64,000 nt of DNA from Flavimobilis marinus (lineage in GTDB: Bacteria; Actinomycetota; Actinomycetes; Actinomycetales; Cellulomonadaceae): positions 434,001 through 498,000 of the forward strand of contig NZ_FONZ01000001.1 in NCBI RefSeq assembly GCF_900113055.1, in the 5' to 3' direction. A program made the translations under genes and the position numbers. The notes beneath the pieces were generated by a model. That model was not told the origin of the DNA and searched no databases. It saw nothing but the letters and a program-made list of their open reading frames with translations. This document shows positions 8,503 to 28,386 of this stretch, piece after piece; within the stretch, counting starts at the first letter, position 1; every line of letters starts with the position of its first letter.

Positions 8503-9942
8503 GTGACCATGATCGAGCGAACTGTGGACGGTCGTCAGGTCGTCGTGACCCTCGGGCCCGACGACGTCTTCGACGCGATGGTCTGGGGGATGATCTCGCA
8601 CAACGACGTCCCCCGGGTCGCCGCGGCCTCCCGCGCGACGATCGACGGCACCACCGTGGTGCGCTACGACGTCGAGGGGGCGGTCCCGCTCCTTGCGCTG
8701 GCTGACCGTGCGCTGCGCCGCGAGCAGGTCCTGACGCTCGTGGCCGGCGTGATCGACACCCTGCTCGAGGGCGACCGCTACATGATCGACCGCGAGCACT
8801 TCGTCGTGACGAGGGAGCACCTGTACGTCGACCCGGAGACGTGCGAGCCGGTCGTGCTGTGCCTGCCCGTGCGCGGGCGTGAGCCCGACGACGTCGCGAC
8901 CGTCCTTCGGGAGAGCCTGCTCCAGCTCTGGTACGACCGCGAGCAGGACCGGGCCTACGTCGGTGAGCTCGTCGGCGCGTTGACCGCGACGAGCGCGGCG
9001 GATCTCGCCGGGCTGTCGCGGGCCATCAAGAATATCGATACACCCCGGCAGGGTGCTGGTGCGCCGTTCGCCCGCGAGGGCGCGCACGGGGGTCCGGTCC
9101 GCGCCGTGGATCCCACCGTGGGCGAGGTGCCGGTCACGTACGGCATCGTGCCGGAGGCGGCGGGTCCCGCGGGCCCCGCGGCGCCTCCGGTCGGCTACGG
9201 CTATGCCGTGCCCGGCAGCCCGGGAGCGCCTCAGCCCGTGGCGGCGGCACCGTCGGCGCAGGTCGCGCCAGCGGCCTCGACCGCTGACGCGGCCGGGGCA
9301 CCGACCGGGGCACCGACCAGCGCCTCGACCGGAGCGCCGACCGGGGCGCCGGTAGCGCCACCGAACGGCGAGAAGCCGATGACCCTGCTGTACCTCCTGC
9401 AGCACTACTCGCAGGAGAACAAGGCGACCTACGACCGACAGCGCAAGGAGCGTGGCCGACCGGCGAAGGACGGCGCGACGGTCGTGGCCACCGCGCCCGC
9501 CGTGCTCCCCCCGGGGTTCCCGAGCGGCCGCGCCGCCGACGCGCCGTTCGACCAGACCTTCCAAGTCGGGTCGGAGGGTATCCGCGCGCACGTCGAGGGC
9601 CTCGCCGGGTCCTCTGCGGCGAGCCCGGAGCTCGTCCCCGCGGCGCTGCGTCGGCAGAGCACGGGGGAGGAGCTGCCACTGAACCAGACCGTCATGGTGA
9701 TCGGACGGCGCCGCTCGCGCGTCGACATCGCGATCAGTGGTGAGACCGTCAGCAAGAATCACGCGACCGTCCTGGGCGACGCTGCCGGCTGGTCGATCAC
9801 GGACAACGGATCGACCAATGGTGTCGACATCAACGGCTCCTCGATCACTCCCCTCGAGCCGGTGCGGCTGGAAGACGGCGACACGATCGAGATCGGCGAC
9901 GAGCTCCTGACGTTCGTCGTGCGGCACCCGGCAGGATGGTAG
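8503..9942 (+). CDS. DUF6382-like / FHA domain protein of the Flp locus
   Basis: The product is 479 aa. Residues 1-170 resemble the DUF6382 region I know from FHA proteins beside Flp genes (REHLYVDPETCEPVVLCLPV and the preceding LLEGDRYMID). A low-complexity linker with TGAP repeats follows at about 255-285, then the conserved-looking segment KPMTLLYLLQHYSQENK. The C-terminal FHA domain (about 395-475) keeps the phosphothreonine-binding signature GRRRSR, SKNH and STNG. The GTG at 8503 is preferred over the ATG at 8509 because AAGGAGA at 8489-8495 is 7 bases away. It likely couples a Ser/Thr kinase signal to the pilus machine; no kinase is in the window. Confidence 0.75.
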   Translation: MTMIERTVDGRQVVVTLGPDDVFDAMVWGMISHNDVPRVAAASRATIDGTTVVRYDVEGAVPLLALADRALRREQVLTLVAGVIDTLLEGDRYMIDREHFVVTREHLYVDPETCEPVVLCLPVRGREPDDVATVLRESLLQLWYDREQDRAYVGELVGALTATSAADLAGLSRAIKNIDTPRQGAGAPFAREGAHGGPVRAVDPTVGEVPVTYGIVPEAAGPAGPAAPPVGYGYAVPGSPGAPQPVAAAPSAQVAPAASTADAAGAPTGAPTSASTGAPTGAPVAPPNGEKPMTLLYLLQHYSQENKATYDRQRKERGRPAKDGATVVATAPAVLPPGFPSGRAADAPFDQTFQVGSEGIRAHVEGLAGSSAASPELVPAALRRQSTGEELPLNQTVMVIGRRRSRVDIAISGETVSKNHATVLGDAAGWSITDNGSTNGVDINGSSITPLEPVRLEDGDTIEIGDELLTFVVRHPAGW

Positions 9943-9952
9943 CCAGCGAGCC

Positions 9953-9981
9953 TTGCCACGGGTCGCCGGGTCGGTTATGCT
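9953..9981 (+). promoter_or_regulatory. rpoB promoter (TTGCCA - 17 bp - TATGCT)
   Basis: TTGCCA at 9953-9958 and TATGCT at 9976-9981 are separated by 17 bases and start ten bases after the FHA gene stop. The start region overlaps a small dyad (AGCGC TTT GCGCT, 9982-9994). A leader of about 140 bases leads to the rpoB start. Confidence 0.75.
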
Positions 9982-10128
9982 AGCGCTTTGCGCTGGCCTG
10001 TGCCTGCGACCCCGTATAACCCGCGGCACCCGACGTCGTCCCTAGAGCGATGGTCGGGCCTGCGAGGCCGGGGGGTCGCACTCGCCGGGTCGGCTGCAGC
10101 TCTCACGAACCGCAGGGAAGGACCCCCC

Positions 10129-13638
<3,510 letters not shown>

Positions 13639-13647
13639 TCTCGGGCC

Positions 13648-13681
13648 GGCCGCCCACCACGCACCAGCGACGTGGGCGGCC
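13648..13681 (+). terminator. Hairpin between rpoB and rpoC
   Basis: This is a perfect 10-bp inverted repeat, GGCCGCCCAC (13648-13657) and GTGGGCGGCC (13672-13681), with a 14-base loop. There is no T-tract. It may act as an attenuator, RNase site or stabiliser rather than a full terminator, since rpoC has no evident promoter of its own. Confidence 0.5.
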
Positions 13682-13763
13682 CGGACTGACACCCAGGAGA
13701 ACTCCACCGCGCCGGCAGGCGGGACCATGATCCCGACCGGCGAACGAAGGAAGTAGGACCACC

Positions 13764-17645
<3,882 letters not shown>

Positions 17646-17654
17646 CGTCGCGCC

Positions 17655-17696
17655 CGCGAGGCCCGCGTCCTGCTCCGGCAGGGCGCGGGCCTCGCG
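17655..17696 (+). terminator. rpoC terminator
   Basis: Bases 17655-17673 pair with 17678-17696: 13 perfect pairs, one G-U, five more pairs, and a TCCG tetraloop. It starts ten bases after the rpoC stop and is the strongest hairpin in the window; no T-run follows, as usual in actinobacteria. Confidence 0.85.
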
Positions 17697-17741
17697 CGTT
17701 CGGGCGCGACGCACGTCACGTGCGCCGGTGCCCCAGCTCCT

Positions 17742-17770
17742 TTGACTCACCCCCGTACGGCGAGTAGCCT
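17742..17770 (+). promoter_or_regulatory. str operon promoter (TTGACT - 17 bp - TAGCCT)
   Basis: TTGACT at 17742-17747 and TAGCCT at 17765-17770 have 17 bases between them, close to consensus. It lies downstream of the rpoC terminator, so rpsL-rpsG-fusA-tuf start a new transcript. Confidence 0.75.
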
Positions 17771-18087
17771 AGGAAACTGTGCCCGCGCCGTCGGACACTG
17801 CCGTGCTCGATATGTACGTCGTTCGTTCGACGCCACGCATCGCGCGGTGCACGTGCAGCCCTCCCCGGGCAGTCCGTGCGGACGACGGCCGGCGGGTATT
17901 CCAGCGAGATCGTCCCTGCCTCACCGCCGGGAGGACCGACCTGGACCATCGAGCCGGTGGTAGTTGGCGCTCTCGCACGCATCGTCGTGCGAGGTTCTCG
18001 CGCCGATGCTGGCGGCCCGAGACAGACCACACAACCGGGGGTCGAGCACGACAGGCCCCGACAGCTCGAGTAGACAACGGAGACGCA
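17771..18087 (+). other. Long untranslated leader of rpsL
   Basis: There are about 310 bases between the str promoter and the rpsL GTG. The leader holds a dyad CTCGCACG (17972-17979) / CGTGCGAG (17986-17993) with a 6-base loop. An open frame runs in phase with rpsL from 17779, but its translation is not part of the S12 family and lacks a ribosome site, so I do not call it. Confidence 0.5.
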
Positions 18088-18462
18088 GTGCCCACGATCC
18101 AGCAGCTCGTCCGCAAGGGGCGGACGTCCAAGGTCGGGAAGTCCAAGACCCCGGCCCTCAAGGGCTCCCCGCAGCGACGCGGTGTGTGCACCCGCGTCTA
18201 CACCACCACCCCCAAGAAGCCGAACTCGGCGCTGCGCAAGGTCGCCCGTGTGCGCCTGTCCAGCCAGATCGAGGTCACGGCGTACATCCCCGGCGTCGGC
18301 CACAACCTGCAGGAGCACTCGATCGTGCTCGTGCGCGGCGGTCGTGTGAAGGACCTCCCGGGTGTGCGCTACAAGATCGTCCGCGGCGCTCTCGACACCC
18401 AGGGTGTCAAGAACCGCAAGCAGGCTCGCAGCCGCTACGGTGCGAAGAAGGAGAAGCGCTAA
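18088..18462 (+). CDS. rpsL: 30S ribosomal protein S12
   Basis: The product is 124 aa, with a GTG start ([12 protein letters not shown]). S12 sits in the decoding centre. The conserved loop [13 protein letters not shown] carries Lys43, and [10 protein letters not shown] carries Lys88, the two residues whose change gives streptomycin resistance, so the allele looks sensitive. First gene of the str operon. Its last codons contain AAGGAG (18448-18453), the ribosome site of rpsG, whose ATG overlaps the stop by one base. Confidence 0.98.
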   Translation: MPTIQQLVRKGRTSKVGKSKTPALKGSPQRRGVCTRVYTTTPKKPNSALRKVARVRLSSQIEVTAYIPGVGHNLQEHSIVLVRGGRVKDLPGVRYKIVRGALDTQGVKNRKQARSRYGAKKEKR

Positions 18463-18932
18463 TGCCTCGCAAGGGTCCGGCCCCGAAGCGGCCGCTCATC
18501 GTCGACCCGGTCTACGGATCGCCCGTCGTCACGCAGCTCATCAACAAGGTCCTCCTCGACGGCAAGAAGTCGACGGCCGAGGCGATCGTCTACGGCGCCC
18601 TCGAGGGCGTCCGCGCCAAGGTCGACGGTGACCCCGTGGCCGTCCTGAAGCGCGCGCTGGACAACGTCCGCCCCGCGCTCGAGGTCCGTTCGCGCCGCGT
18701 CGGCGGTGCCACGTACCAGGTGCCCGTCGAGGTTCGCCCGACCCGCTCGCAGACCCTCGCGCTGCGCTGGCTCACCGACTTCTCGCGCGCCCGCCGCGAG
18801 AAGACGATGACCGAGCGCCTCATGAACGAGATCCTCGACGCCTCCAACGGCCTCGGTGCCGCGGTCAAGCGCCGTGAGGACATGCACAAGATGGCCGAGT
18901 CGAACAAGGCCTTCGCGCACTACCGCTGGTAG
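18462..18932 (+). CDS. rpsG: 30S ribosomal protein S7
   Basis: The product is 156 aa, full length. S7 nucleates assembly of the 16S 3' domain and contacts the E-site tRNA. The family start [20 protein letters not shown], the [13 protein letters not shown] core and the C-terminal NKAFAHYRW are present. TAATG overlap with rpsL implies coupled translation. A perfect hairpin follows the stop before fusA. Confidence 0.98.
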   Translation: MPRKGPAPKRPLIVDPVYGSPVVTQLINKVLLDGKKSTAEAIVYGALEGVRAKVDGDPVAVLKRALDNVRPALEVRSRRVGGATYQVPVEVRPTRSQTLALRWLTDFSRARREKTMTERLMNEILDASNGLGAAVKRREDMHKMAESNKAFAHYRW

Positions 18933-18940
18933 TACCGCTC

Positions 18941-18969
18941 CGGTGCCCCGCCTCACCGGCGGGGCACCG
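18941..18969 (+). terminator. Hairpin between rpsG and fusA
   Basis: This is a perfect 12-bp stem, CGGTGCCCCGCC (18941-18952) and its complement (18958-18969), with the loop TCACC. It is nine bases after the rpsG stop. It could attenuate or process the str transcript; fusA begins 53 bases later with no clear promoter. Confidence 0.6.
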
Positions 18970-19021
18970 CCCGGGCGCGAGCCCGACTCTCTTGCTTCCC
19001 ACCACCCAAAGGGGATAACCC

Positions 19022-21124
<2,103 letters not shown>

Positions 21125-21256
21125 GTCCCCACAGGTCGACCCCCTAGTAACAACAATCAACCTGTAGCGACCCGCACGCCCGGCAGGTGCTCAGCCCACG
21201 CGGTGAGAGCATCCTGCATCGTTCGGCACAACTACCCAAGTCCCAGGAGGACCCCA

Positions 21257-22447
<1,191 letters not shown>

Positions 22448-22493
22448 TCTGACCCGCAGGACTCGCTGAGCCGCTCCCCGGAGCGACCAGCAC

Positions 22494-22528
22494 GAGGGGC
22501 TCGGCGCCCGTCCGGTGCCGAGCCCCTC
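22494..22528 (+). terminator. tuf terminator
   Basis: GAGGGGCTCGGC (22494-22505) pairs perfectly with 22517-22528, and the stem continues inward with one G-U and two more pairs. The loop is five bases. It marks the end of the str operon. Confidence 0.85.
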
Positions 22529-22880
22529 ACCATGCCGGCCGCAGCCGATTGCCATTTGGCTGTGCGCGTGGCAGACTACTGAGGTTGCCTGTTACGGGCG
22601 CGTTCATTCATGTGACGAACAGTGTGTTGATCCGCGAGCACTCGCGAGGCAGCTCTCTGTGCGTGACAGATCGAGCGCCTCGCGGAGCCCCGCTCCTCGC
22701 AGGCGAGCAGACGTTGTGATCGGACACACGGCGGGCCCCACGGGCTCGCGAGCGGTCCCTCACATATCCAACGGCCCAGCACCGTCATGGTGCATGCGCC
22801 GGAGCAGGTCGCACATTGCGACACGCCCGAGCGCGGGGGTCGGACAATTAGCGGTTCGAGAGAGAGAGTCAGACGACGCC
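22529..22880 (+). other. Intergenic and probable leader region ahead of the S10 operon
   Basis: These 352 bases carry no gene I can support. A possible promoter sits at its left end (22549-22577). The right part should then be an untranslated leader of almost 300 bases with several short GC-rich dyads, for example CGCGAG/CTCGCG around 22633-22646. In other bacteria S10 leaders carry autoregulation by L4; nothing here proves that. Confidence 0.4.
22549..22577 (+). promoter_or_regulatory. Possible S10 operon promoter (TTGCCA - 17 bp - CAGACT)
   Basis: TTGCCA at 22549-22554 and CAGACT at 22572-22577 are spaced by 17 bases, just after the tuf terminator. The -10 box is imperfect at position one, so confidence is moderate. 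Confidence 0.45.
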
Positions 22881-23189
22881 ATGGCGGGACAGAAGATCCG
22901 CATCCGGCTCAAGTCCTACGACCACGAGGTCATCGACAGTTCGGCGCGCCAGATCGTCGACAAGGTGACGAGCGCTGGTGCGACGGTCGTGGGCCCGGTG
23001 CCGCTGCCGACGGAGAAGAACGTCTTCGTCGTCATCAGGTCGCCTCACAAGTACAAGGACAGCCGCGAGCACTTCGAGATGCGCACGCACAAGCGCCTCA
23101 TCGACATCATCGATCCCACGCCGAAGGCCGTCGACGCGCTCATGCGCCTCGACCTGCCTGCGGACGTGAACATCGAGATCAAGCTCTGA
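22881..23189 (+). CDS. rpsJ: 30S ribosomal protein S10
   Basis: The product is 102 aa, full length, start [20 protein letters not shown]10 helps form the 30S head and is also the NusE transcription factor. The loop [24 protein letters not shown] and the ending [11 protein letters not shown] are as expected. The ATG at 22881 follows a GAGAGAGAG purine run. First gene of the S10 operon; rplC starts 19 bases after its stop. Confidence 0.98.
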   Translation: MAGQKIRIRLKSYDHEVIDSSARQIVDKVTSAGATVVGPVPLPTEKNVFVVIRSPHKYKDSREHFEMRTHKRLIDIIDPTPKAVDALMRLDLPADVNIEIKL

Positions 23190-23208
23190 GCGGGGAGGAG
23201 AACACAGA

Positions 23209-23871
23209 ATGTCTACCCCGAACCAGAACGACAGGCCCGTGACTGCGGCGCTCGGCACCAAGCTGGGCATGACGCAGGTCTGGGACGAGTCCGGTCGTGT
23301 CGTGCCGGTGACCGTGGTCGCCGTCGGCACCAACGTGATCACCCAGGTCCGCACGACTGACGTCGACGGCTACACGGCGGTCCAGCTGGCCTACGGCCAG
23401 ATCGACCCCCGCAAGGTCACGCTGCCGCTCAAGGGCCACTTCGAGAAGGCCGGCGTCACGCCGCGTCGTCACGTCGCCGAGGTCCGCACGTCGAACGCCG
23501 CCGACTTCACGCTCGGCCAGGAGATCACCGCTGCGGTGTTCGAGGCCGGCGCGATGGTCGACGTCTCCGGGACGACCAAGGGCAAGGGCACCGCTGGTGT
23601 CATGAAGCGCCACGGTTTCCACGGCGTCGGCGCCTCGCACGGTGCGCACCGCAACCACCGCAAGCCCGGCTCGATCGGTGGGGCCTCGACCCCGTCGCGC
23701 GTGTTCAAGGGCATGAAGATGGCCGGCCGCATGGGTCACGACCGCAAGACCGTCCAGAACCTGACCGTTCACGCGGTCGACGCCGAGAAGGGCCTGCTGC
23801 TCGTCAAGGGCGCGGTTCCCGGTCCCAAGGGCGGCGTCGTCCTCGTGCGTAGCGCCGTGAAGGAGGCGTGA
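23209..23871 (+). CDS. rplC: 50S ribosomal protein L3
   Basis: The product is 220 aa. L3 is an early assembly protein whose loop reaches the peptidyl-transferase centre. Family motifs: [16 protein letters not shown] at the start, then [16 protein letters not shown] and [16 protein letters not shown] in the core loop. GGGAGGAG precedes the ATG at 23209. It carries a ten-residue polar N-terminal addition ([10 protein letters not shown]). rplD begins seven bases after its stop. Confidence 0.98.
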   Translation: MSTPNQNDRPVTAALGTKLGMTQVWDESGRVVPVTVVAVGTNVITQVRTTDVDGYTAVQLAYGQIDPRKVTLPLKGHFEKAGVTPRRHVAEVRTSNAADFTLGQEITAAVFEAGAMVDVSGTTKGKGTAGVMKRHGFHGVGASHGAHRNHRKPGSIGGASTPSRVFKGMKMAGRMGHDRKTVQNLTVHAVDAEKGLLLVKGAVPGPKGGVVLVRSAVKEA

Positions 23872-23878
23872 GCCAACC

Positions 23879-24574
23879 ATGGCCGAGACGCTGACTGTTG
23901 ACGTCATCGACACCACGGGGAAGAAGGCCGGCACTGCCGAGCTTCCCGCCGAGGTGTTCGACGTCCAGACGAACATTCCACTCATCCACCAGGTCGTCGT
24001 CGCGCAGCTCGCTGCCGCCCGCCAGGGCACCCACGACACCAAGAGCCGCGGCGAGGTCCGCGGTGGTGGACGCAAGCCCTGGAAGCAGAAGGGCACCGGT
24101 CGTGCCCGTCAGGGCTCCACGCGCGCTCCCCACTTCGCTGGTGGTGGCGTGGTGCACGGCCCGACCCCGCGCGACTACTCGCAGCGCACCCCCAAGAAGA
24201 TGAAGGCGGCCGCCCTGCGCGGAGCCCTCTCCGACCGGGCGCGCGCTGGCCGCGTGCACGTGGTGACCGGCTTCGGTGTCGACGGCAAGCCGTCGACGAA
24301 GCAGGCCCTCACGTCGCTCGCGAACCTCGCACCGCGTCGCAAGGTCCTCGTCGTGCTCGAGCGTGGTGACGAGGTCACCGCCACGTCGCTGCGCAACGCC
24401 GCCGAGGTCCACCTGCTGGTCGCCGACCAGCTGAACACCTACGACGTGCTGATCTCCGACGACGTGGTCTTCACCCAGGGCGCCCTCGAGGCGTTCCTCG
24501 CCGGTCCCGCCAAGGGCGCGTCGGCGAAGGCTGTCGCCTCGTCCGCCGAGGTCACTGAGGAGGACGCGAAGTGA
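23879..24574 (+). CDS. rplD: 50S ribosomal protein L4
   Basis: The product is 231 aa, slightly long because of an Ala/Glu-rich C-terminal tail ([16 protein letters not shown]). L4 lines the exit tunnel and in some bacteria represses its own operon. The tunnel loop [20 protein letters not shown] is intact. It overlaps rplW by four bases (GTGA), indicating coupled translation. Confidence 0.98.
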   Translation: MAETLTVDVIDTTGKKAGTAELPAEVFDVQTNIPLIHQVVVAQLAAARQGTHDTKSRGEVRGGGRKPWKQKGTGRARQGSTRAPHFAGGGVVHGPTPRDYSQRTPKKMKAAALRGALSDRARAGRVHVVTGFGVDGKPSTKQALTSLANLAPRRKVLVVLERGDEVTATSLRNAAEVHLLVADQLNTYDVLISDDVVFTQGALEAFLAGPAKGASAKAVASSAEVTEEDAK

Positions 24575-24873
24575 GCCAGCTGCAGAAGAACCCGCGCGAC
24601 ATCATCTTCGCGCCGGTCGTCTCCGAGAAGAGCTACGGCCTGCTCGACCAGGGAAAGTACACCTTCCTCGTCGACCCCCGGGCCAACAAGACCGAGATCA
24701 AGCTCGCGATCGAGAAGATCTTCGACGTGAAGGTCGACTCGGTCAACACGCTCAACCGCCCGGGCAAGTCCCGGCGCACGAAGTTCGGGATTGGTAAGCG
24801 CAAGGACACCAAGCGTGCGATCGTCTCCCTCCGCGAGGGTTCGATCGACGTCTTCGGCGGCCCGGTCGGCTGA
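24571..24873 (+). CDS. rplW: 50S ribosomal protein L23
   Basis: The product is 100 aa, with a GTG start overlapping the rplD stop. L23 sits at the tunnel exit and docks signal recognition particle and trigger factor. The motifs [35 protein letters not shown] and the basic [19 protein letters not shown] are typical. rplB follows 33 bases after the stop. Confidence 0.98.
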   Translation: MSQLQKNPRDIIFAPVVSEKSYGLLDQGKYTFLVDPRANKTEIKLAIEKIFDVKVDSVNTLNRPGKSRRTKFGIGKRKDTKRAIVSLREGSIDVFGGPVG

Positions 24874-24906
24874 CGCCGGCGTTAAGCAGATTGAGGACAG
24901 ATCCCC

Positions 24907-25743
<837 letters not shown>

Positions 25744-25758
25744 TAAGGAGCCTGACAG

Positions 25759-26040
25759 ATGCCACGCAGCCTGAAGAAGGGCCCCTTCGTCGACGGACAC
25801 CTCCAGAAGAAGGTGGACGTCCAGAACGAGAAGGGGACCAAGAACGTCATCAAGACCTGGTCCCGTCGGTCGGTCATCACCCCCGACTTCCTCGGTCACA
25901 CTTTCGCCGTGCACGACGGCCGCAAGCACACTCCGGTGTTCGTCACCGAGTCGATGGTCGGCCACAAGCTCGGAGAATTTGCTCCTACGCGGACTTTCCG
26001 CGGGCACGTGAAGGACGACAAGAAGGGTAGAAGGCGATGA
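25759..26040 (+). CDS. rpsS: 30S ribosomal protein S19
   Basis: The product is 93 aa. S19 binds the 30S head near the A-site finger. The family sequence [19 protein letters not shown] and the conserved [22 protein letters not shown] are present, with the C-terminal KKGRRR. It ends with an ATGA overlap into rplV. Confidence 0.98.
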   Translation: MPRSLKKGPFVDGHLQKKVDVQNEKGTKNVIKTWSRRSVITPDFLGHTFAVHDGRKHTPVFVTESMVGHKLGEFAPTRTFRGHVKDDKKGRRR

Positions 26041-26453
26041 GCGAGACTGCTCAGAAGCGGCCGAACCCGCGGCGGGCTCACCTCCTCGGTGACGCCCCCG
26101 GAGACCTGGCCGTCGCGCGCTTCGTGCGCGCCACGCCGCAGAAGGTCCGCCGAGTGGTGGACCTGGTCCGTGGCAAGAGCGTCGACGAGGCTCTGCTGAT
26201 CCTGAAGTTCGCCCCGCAGGCGGCCTCCGAGATCGTCTACAAGCTCATCGACTCTGCTGCCGCGAACGCGGTCACGAACGGGAACCTCGTCCGCGAGAAG
26301 CTCGTCGTGACCCAGCTGTTCGTCGACGAGGGTCCGACGCTCAAGCGGTTCCGCCCTCGTGCGCAGGGCCGGGCCAGCCAGATCCTCAAGCGGACGAGCC
26401 ACATCACCGTCGTGGTCGAGCCGCGCGAAGACACGAAGGGAAGGGCCCGATAG
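26037..26453 (+). CDS. rplV: 50S ribosomal protein L22
   Basis: The product is 138 aa. L22 extends a beta-hairpin into the exit tunnel, the site of some macrolide-resistance changes. The core [20 protein letters not shown] and the hairpin region [15 protein letters not shown] look wild type. The N-terminus ([21 protein letters not shown]) is about 15 residues longer than in E. coli, as in other actinobacteria. It overlaps rpsS by four bases and rpsC by one. Confidence 0.98.
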   Translation: MSETAQKRPNPRRAHLLGDAPGDLAVARFVRATPQKVRRVVDLVRGKSVDEALLILKFAPQAASEIVYKLIDSAAANAVTNGNLVREKLVVTQLFVDEGPTLKRFRPRAQGRASQILKRTSHITVVVEPREDTKGRAR

Positions 26454-27289
26454 TGGGACAGAAGGTTCACCCGCTTGGGTACCGCCTCGGCATCACCACC
26501 GACCACCGGTCGCGTTGGTTCGCCGACAGCACCAAGCCTGGTCAGCGCTACCGCGACTACGTGGGCGAGGACGTCAAGATCCGCAAGCTGATGTCGACGG
26601 GCCTCGAGCGCGCCGGCATCTCCAAGGTCGAGATCGAGCGCACCCGTGACCGCGTCCGCGTGGACATCCACACGGCGCGCCCGGGCATCGTCATCGGTCG
26701 CCGCGGCGCCGAGGCCGACCGCATCCGCGGCGAGCTCGAGAAGCTCACGGGCAAGCAGGTGCAGCTCAACATCCTCGAGGTCAAGAACGCTGAGATCGAC
26801 GCTCAGCTCGTGGCCCAGGGGATCGCCGAGCAGCTCGCGAGCCGTGTCTCGTTCCGCCGCGCCATGCGCAAGGGCATGCAGTCCGCGCAGCGCGCCGGCG
26901 CCAAGGGCATCCGTGTCCAGTGCTCCGGTCGTCTGGGCGGTGCCGAGATGAGCCGTAGCGAGTTCTACCGCGAGGGTCGTGTGCCGCTGCACACGCTGCG
27001 CGCGAACATCGACTACGGGTTCTTCGAGGCCCGCACGACGTTCGGTCGCATCGGTGTCAAGGTCTGGATCTACAAGGGCGACATGACGGAGAAGGAGTTT
27101 GCTCGCGAGCAGGCCACCCAGGCTCCGCGTCGTGGCCCGCGCTCCGACCGCTCGGACCGTCCCGCCCGTGGCGGCGCCGGCGCTGGACGTCGTAACGACC
27201 GTCCGACCGAGTCGCCCGCCACGCCGGAGCAGTCCGCTCCTGCAGCGCCGGCCGCTCCCGCGGTCGCCGAGCCCGGAACGGAGGCCTGA
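26453..27289 (+). CDS. rpsC: 30S ribosomal protein S3
   Basis: The product is 278 aa, with the GTG start sharing a base with the rplV stop. S3 forms the mRNA entry tunnel and its helicase centre. The KH motif [20 protein letters not shown] and [18 protein letters not shown] are intact. The last 60 or so residues are a disordered Arg/Gly then Pro/Ala-rich tail ([18 protein letters not shown] onward), longer than in E. coli. Confidence 0.98.
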   Translation: MGQKVHPLGYRLGITTDHRSRWFADSTKPGQRYRDYVGEDVKIRKLMSTGLERAGISKVEIERTRDRVRVDIHTARPGIVIGRRGAEADRIRGELEKLTGKQVQLNILEVKNAEIDAQLVAQGIAEQLASRVSFRRAMRKGMQSAQRAGAKGIRVQCSGRLGGAEMSRSEFYREGRVPLHTLRANIDYGFFEARTTFGRIGVKVWIYKGDMTEKEFAREQATQAPRRGPRSDRSDRPARGGAGAGRRNDRPTESPATPEQSAPAAPAAPAVAEPGTEA

Positions 27290-27292
27290 GCA

Positions 27293-27712
27293 ATGTTGAT
27301 CCCGCGCAGGCTCAAGCACCGCAAGCAGCACCACCCCGGGCGCTCCGGCGCCGCCACGGGTGGCACCTCGATCGCGTTCGGTGAGTACGGCATCCAGGCT
27401 CTCGAGCCCGCCTACGTCACCAACCGTCAGATCGAGTCCGCGCGTATCGCGATGACGCGTCACATCAAGCGTGGTGGAAAGGTGTGGATCAACATCTACC
27501 CCGACCGCCCGCTGACCAAGAAGCCCGCCGAGACCCGCATGGGTTCCGGTAAGGGTTCCCCCGAGTGGTGGATCGCCAACGTCAAGCCCGGCCGGATCGT
27601 CTTCGAGCTGGCCGGTGTCGACGAGGCCCTGGCCCGTGAGGCCATGCGTCGTGCGATGCACAAGCTCCCGATGAAGTGCCGTTTCGTGGTGCGCGAGGGT
27701 GGTGCGAACTGA
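27293..27712 (+). CDS. rplP: 50S ribosomal protein L16
   Basis: The product is 139 aa. L16 organises the A-site tRNA corridor of the large subunit. The start [19 protein letters not shown], the central [10 protein letters not shown]-type segment ([20 protein letters not shown]) and [19 protein letters not shown] are diagnostic. The stop overlaps the rpmC ATG by one base. Confidence 0.98.
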   Translation: MLIPRRLKHRKQHHPGRSGAATGGTSIAFGEYGIQALEPAYVTNRQIESARIAMTRHIKRGGKVWINIYPDRPLTKKPAETRMGSGKGSPEWWIANVKPGRIVFELAGVDEALAREAMRRAMHKLPMKCRFVVREGGAN

Positions 27713-27951
27713 TGGCTATCGGAACCAAGGACCTTGCCGTCACCGAGCTGGACGGTTACGACAACGACCGCCTGGCTGCTGAGCTGGACAAGGCCAAGCA
27801 GGAGCTCTTCAACCTGCGTTTCCAGGCGGCGACCGGCCAGCTCGAGAGCCACGGCCGTCTCAAGGCCGTGCGCCGCGACATCGCTCGGATCTACACGATC
27901 CTGCGTGAGCGCGAGCTCGGTATCCGTACTGCCCCGAGCGCGAGTGAGTGA
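27712..27951 (+). CDS. rpmC: 50S ribosomal protein L29
   Basis: The product is 79 aa. L29 lies by L23 at the tunnel exit. The family core [20 protein letters not shown] and the helix [19 protein letters not shown] are clear. The ATG at 27712 (TGATG overlap with rplP) is chosen; an in-frame ATG at 27676 lies inside rplP. Short N- and C-terminal additions are of the usual actinobacterial kind. Confidence 0.97.
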   Translation: MAIGTKDLAVTELDGYDNDRLAAELDKAKQELFNLRFQAATGQLESHGRLKAVRRDIARIYTILRERELGIRTAPSASE

Positions 27952-27959
27952 GGCTTCCA

Positions 27960-28259
27960 ATGAGCGAGAACGTGAGCGCGCAGGCAGCTGCCGCAGAGGC
28001 TGGGGACGTGCGTAACAACCGCAAGGTTCGTCGCGGATACGTCGTCAGTGACAAGATGGACAAGACCGTCGTGGTCGAGGTCGAGGACCGCGTCAAGCAC
28101 CCGCTGTACGGCAAGGTCATCCGCCGCACCAGCAAGGTCAAGGCCCATGACGAGCAGAACAGCGCCGGCATCGGCGACCTGGTCGTCATCATGGAGACCC
28201 GCCCGCTGTCCGCTACCAAGCGGTGGCGTCTGGTGGAGATCGTGGAGAAGGCCAAGTAG
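27960..28259 (+). CDS. rpsQ: 30S ribosomal protein S17
   Basis: The product is 99 aa. S17 is a primary binder of the 16S 5' domain. The motifs [20 protein letters not shown] and the C-terminal [19 protein letters not shown] fit the family. The ATG at 27960 is preferred, with GTGAGG as its ribosome site; a GTG at 27948 overlapping the rpmC stop is an alternative that adds four residues. It ends the first part of the operon; a 127-base gap with a hairpin precedes rplN. Confidence 0.97.
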   Translation: MSENVSAQAAAAEAGDVRNNRKVRRGYVVSDKMDKTVVVEVEDRVKHPLYGKVIRRTSKVKAHDEQNSAGIGDLVVIMETRPLSATKRWRLVEIVEKAK

Positions 28260-28276
28260 TACCTCTTCGTAGGGGA

Positions 28277-28307
28277 GCGGGTCCGTCGGCCTCGCCCACG
28301 GGCCCGC
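28277..28307 (+). terminator. Hairpin between rpsQ and rplN
   Basis: GCGGGTCCGT (28277-28286) pairs with ACGGGCCCGC (28298-28307), ten pairs with one G-U and an 11-base loop. It lies 17 bases after rpsQ, at the classical S10/spc operon boundary. Termination may be partial; no good promoter is visible before rplN. Confidence 0.5.
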
Positions 28308-28386
28308 AACCCCCCGAAGTTCCGTAGCTATCCGTTCGGCAAGGCTCGCGCGTGCGAGAACCGGCTCGACGACAGGAGTTCAGTAA

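Noticed and set aside
10013-10020. TATAAC box as a second rpoB promoter
   Set aside because: No -35 box is found at 16-18 bases; candidates are at 15 or 21.
17779-18087. In-frame N-terminal extension of S12
   Set aside because: S12 starts [11 protein letters not shown] in the family; the extension has no ribosome site and lies in the leader after the mapped promoter.
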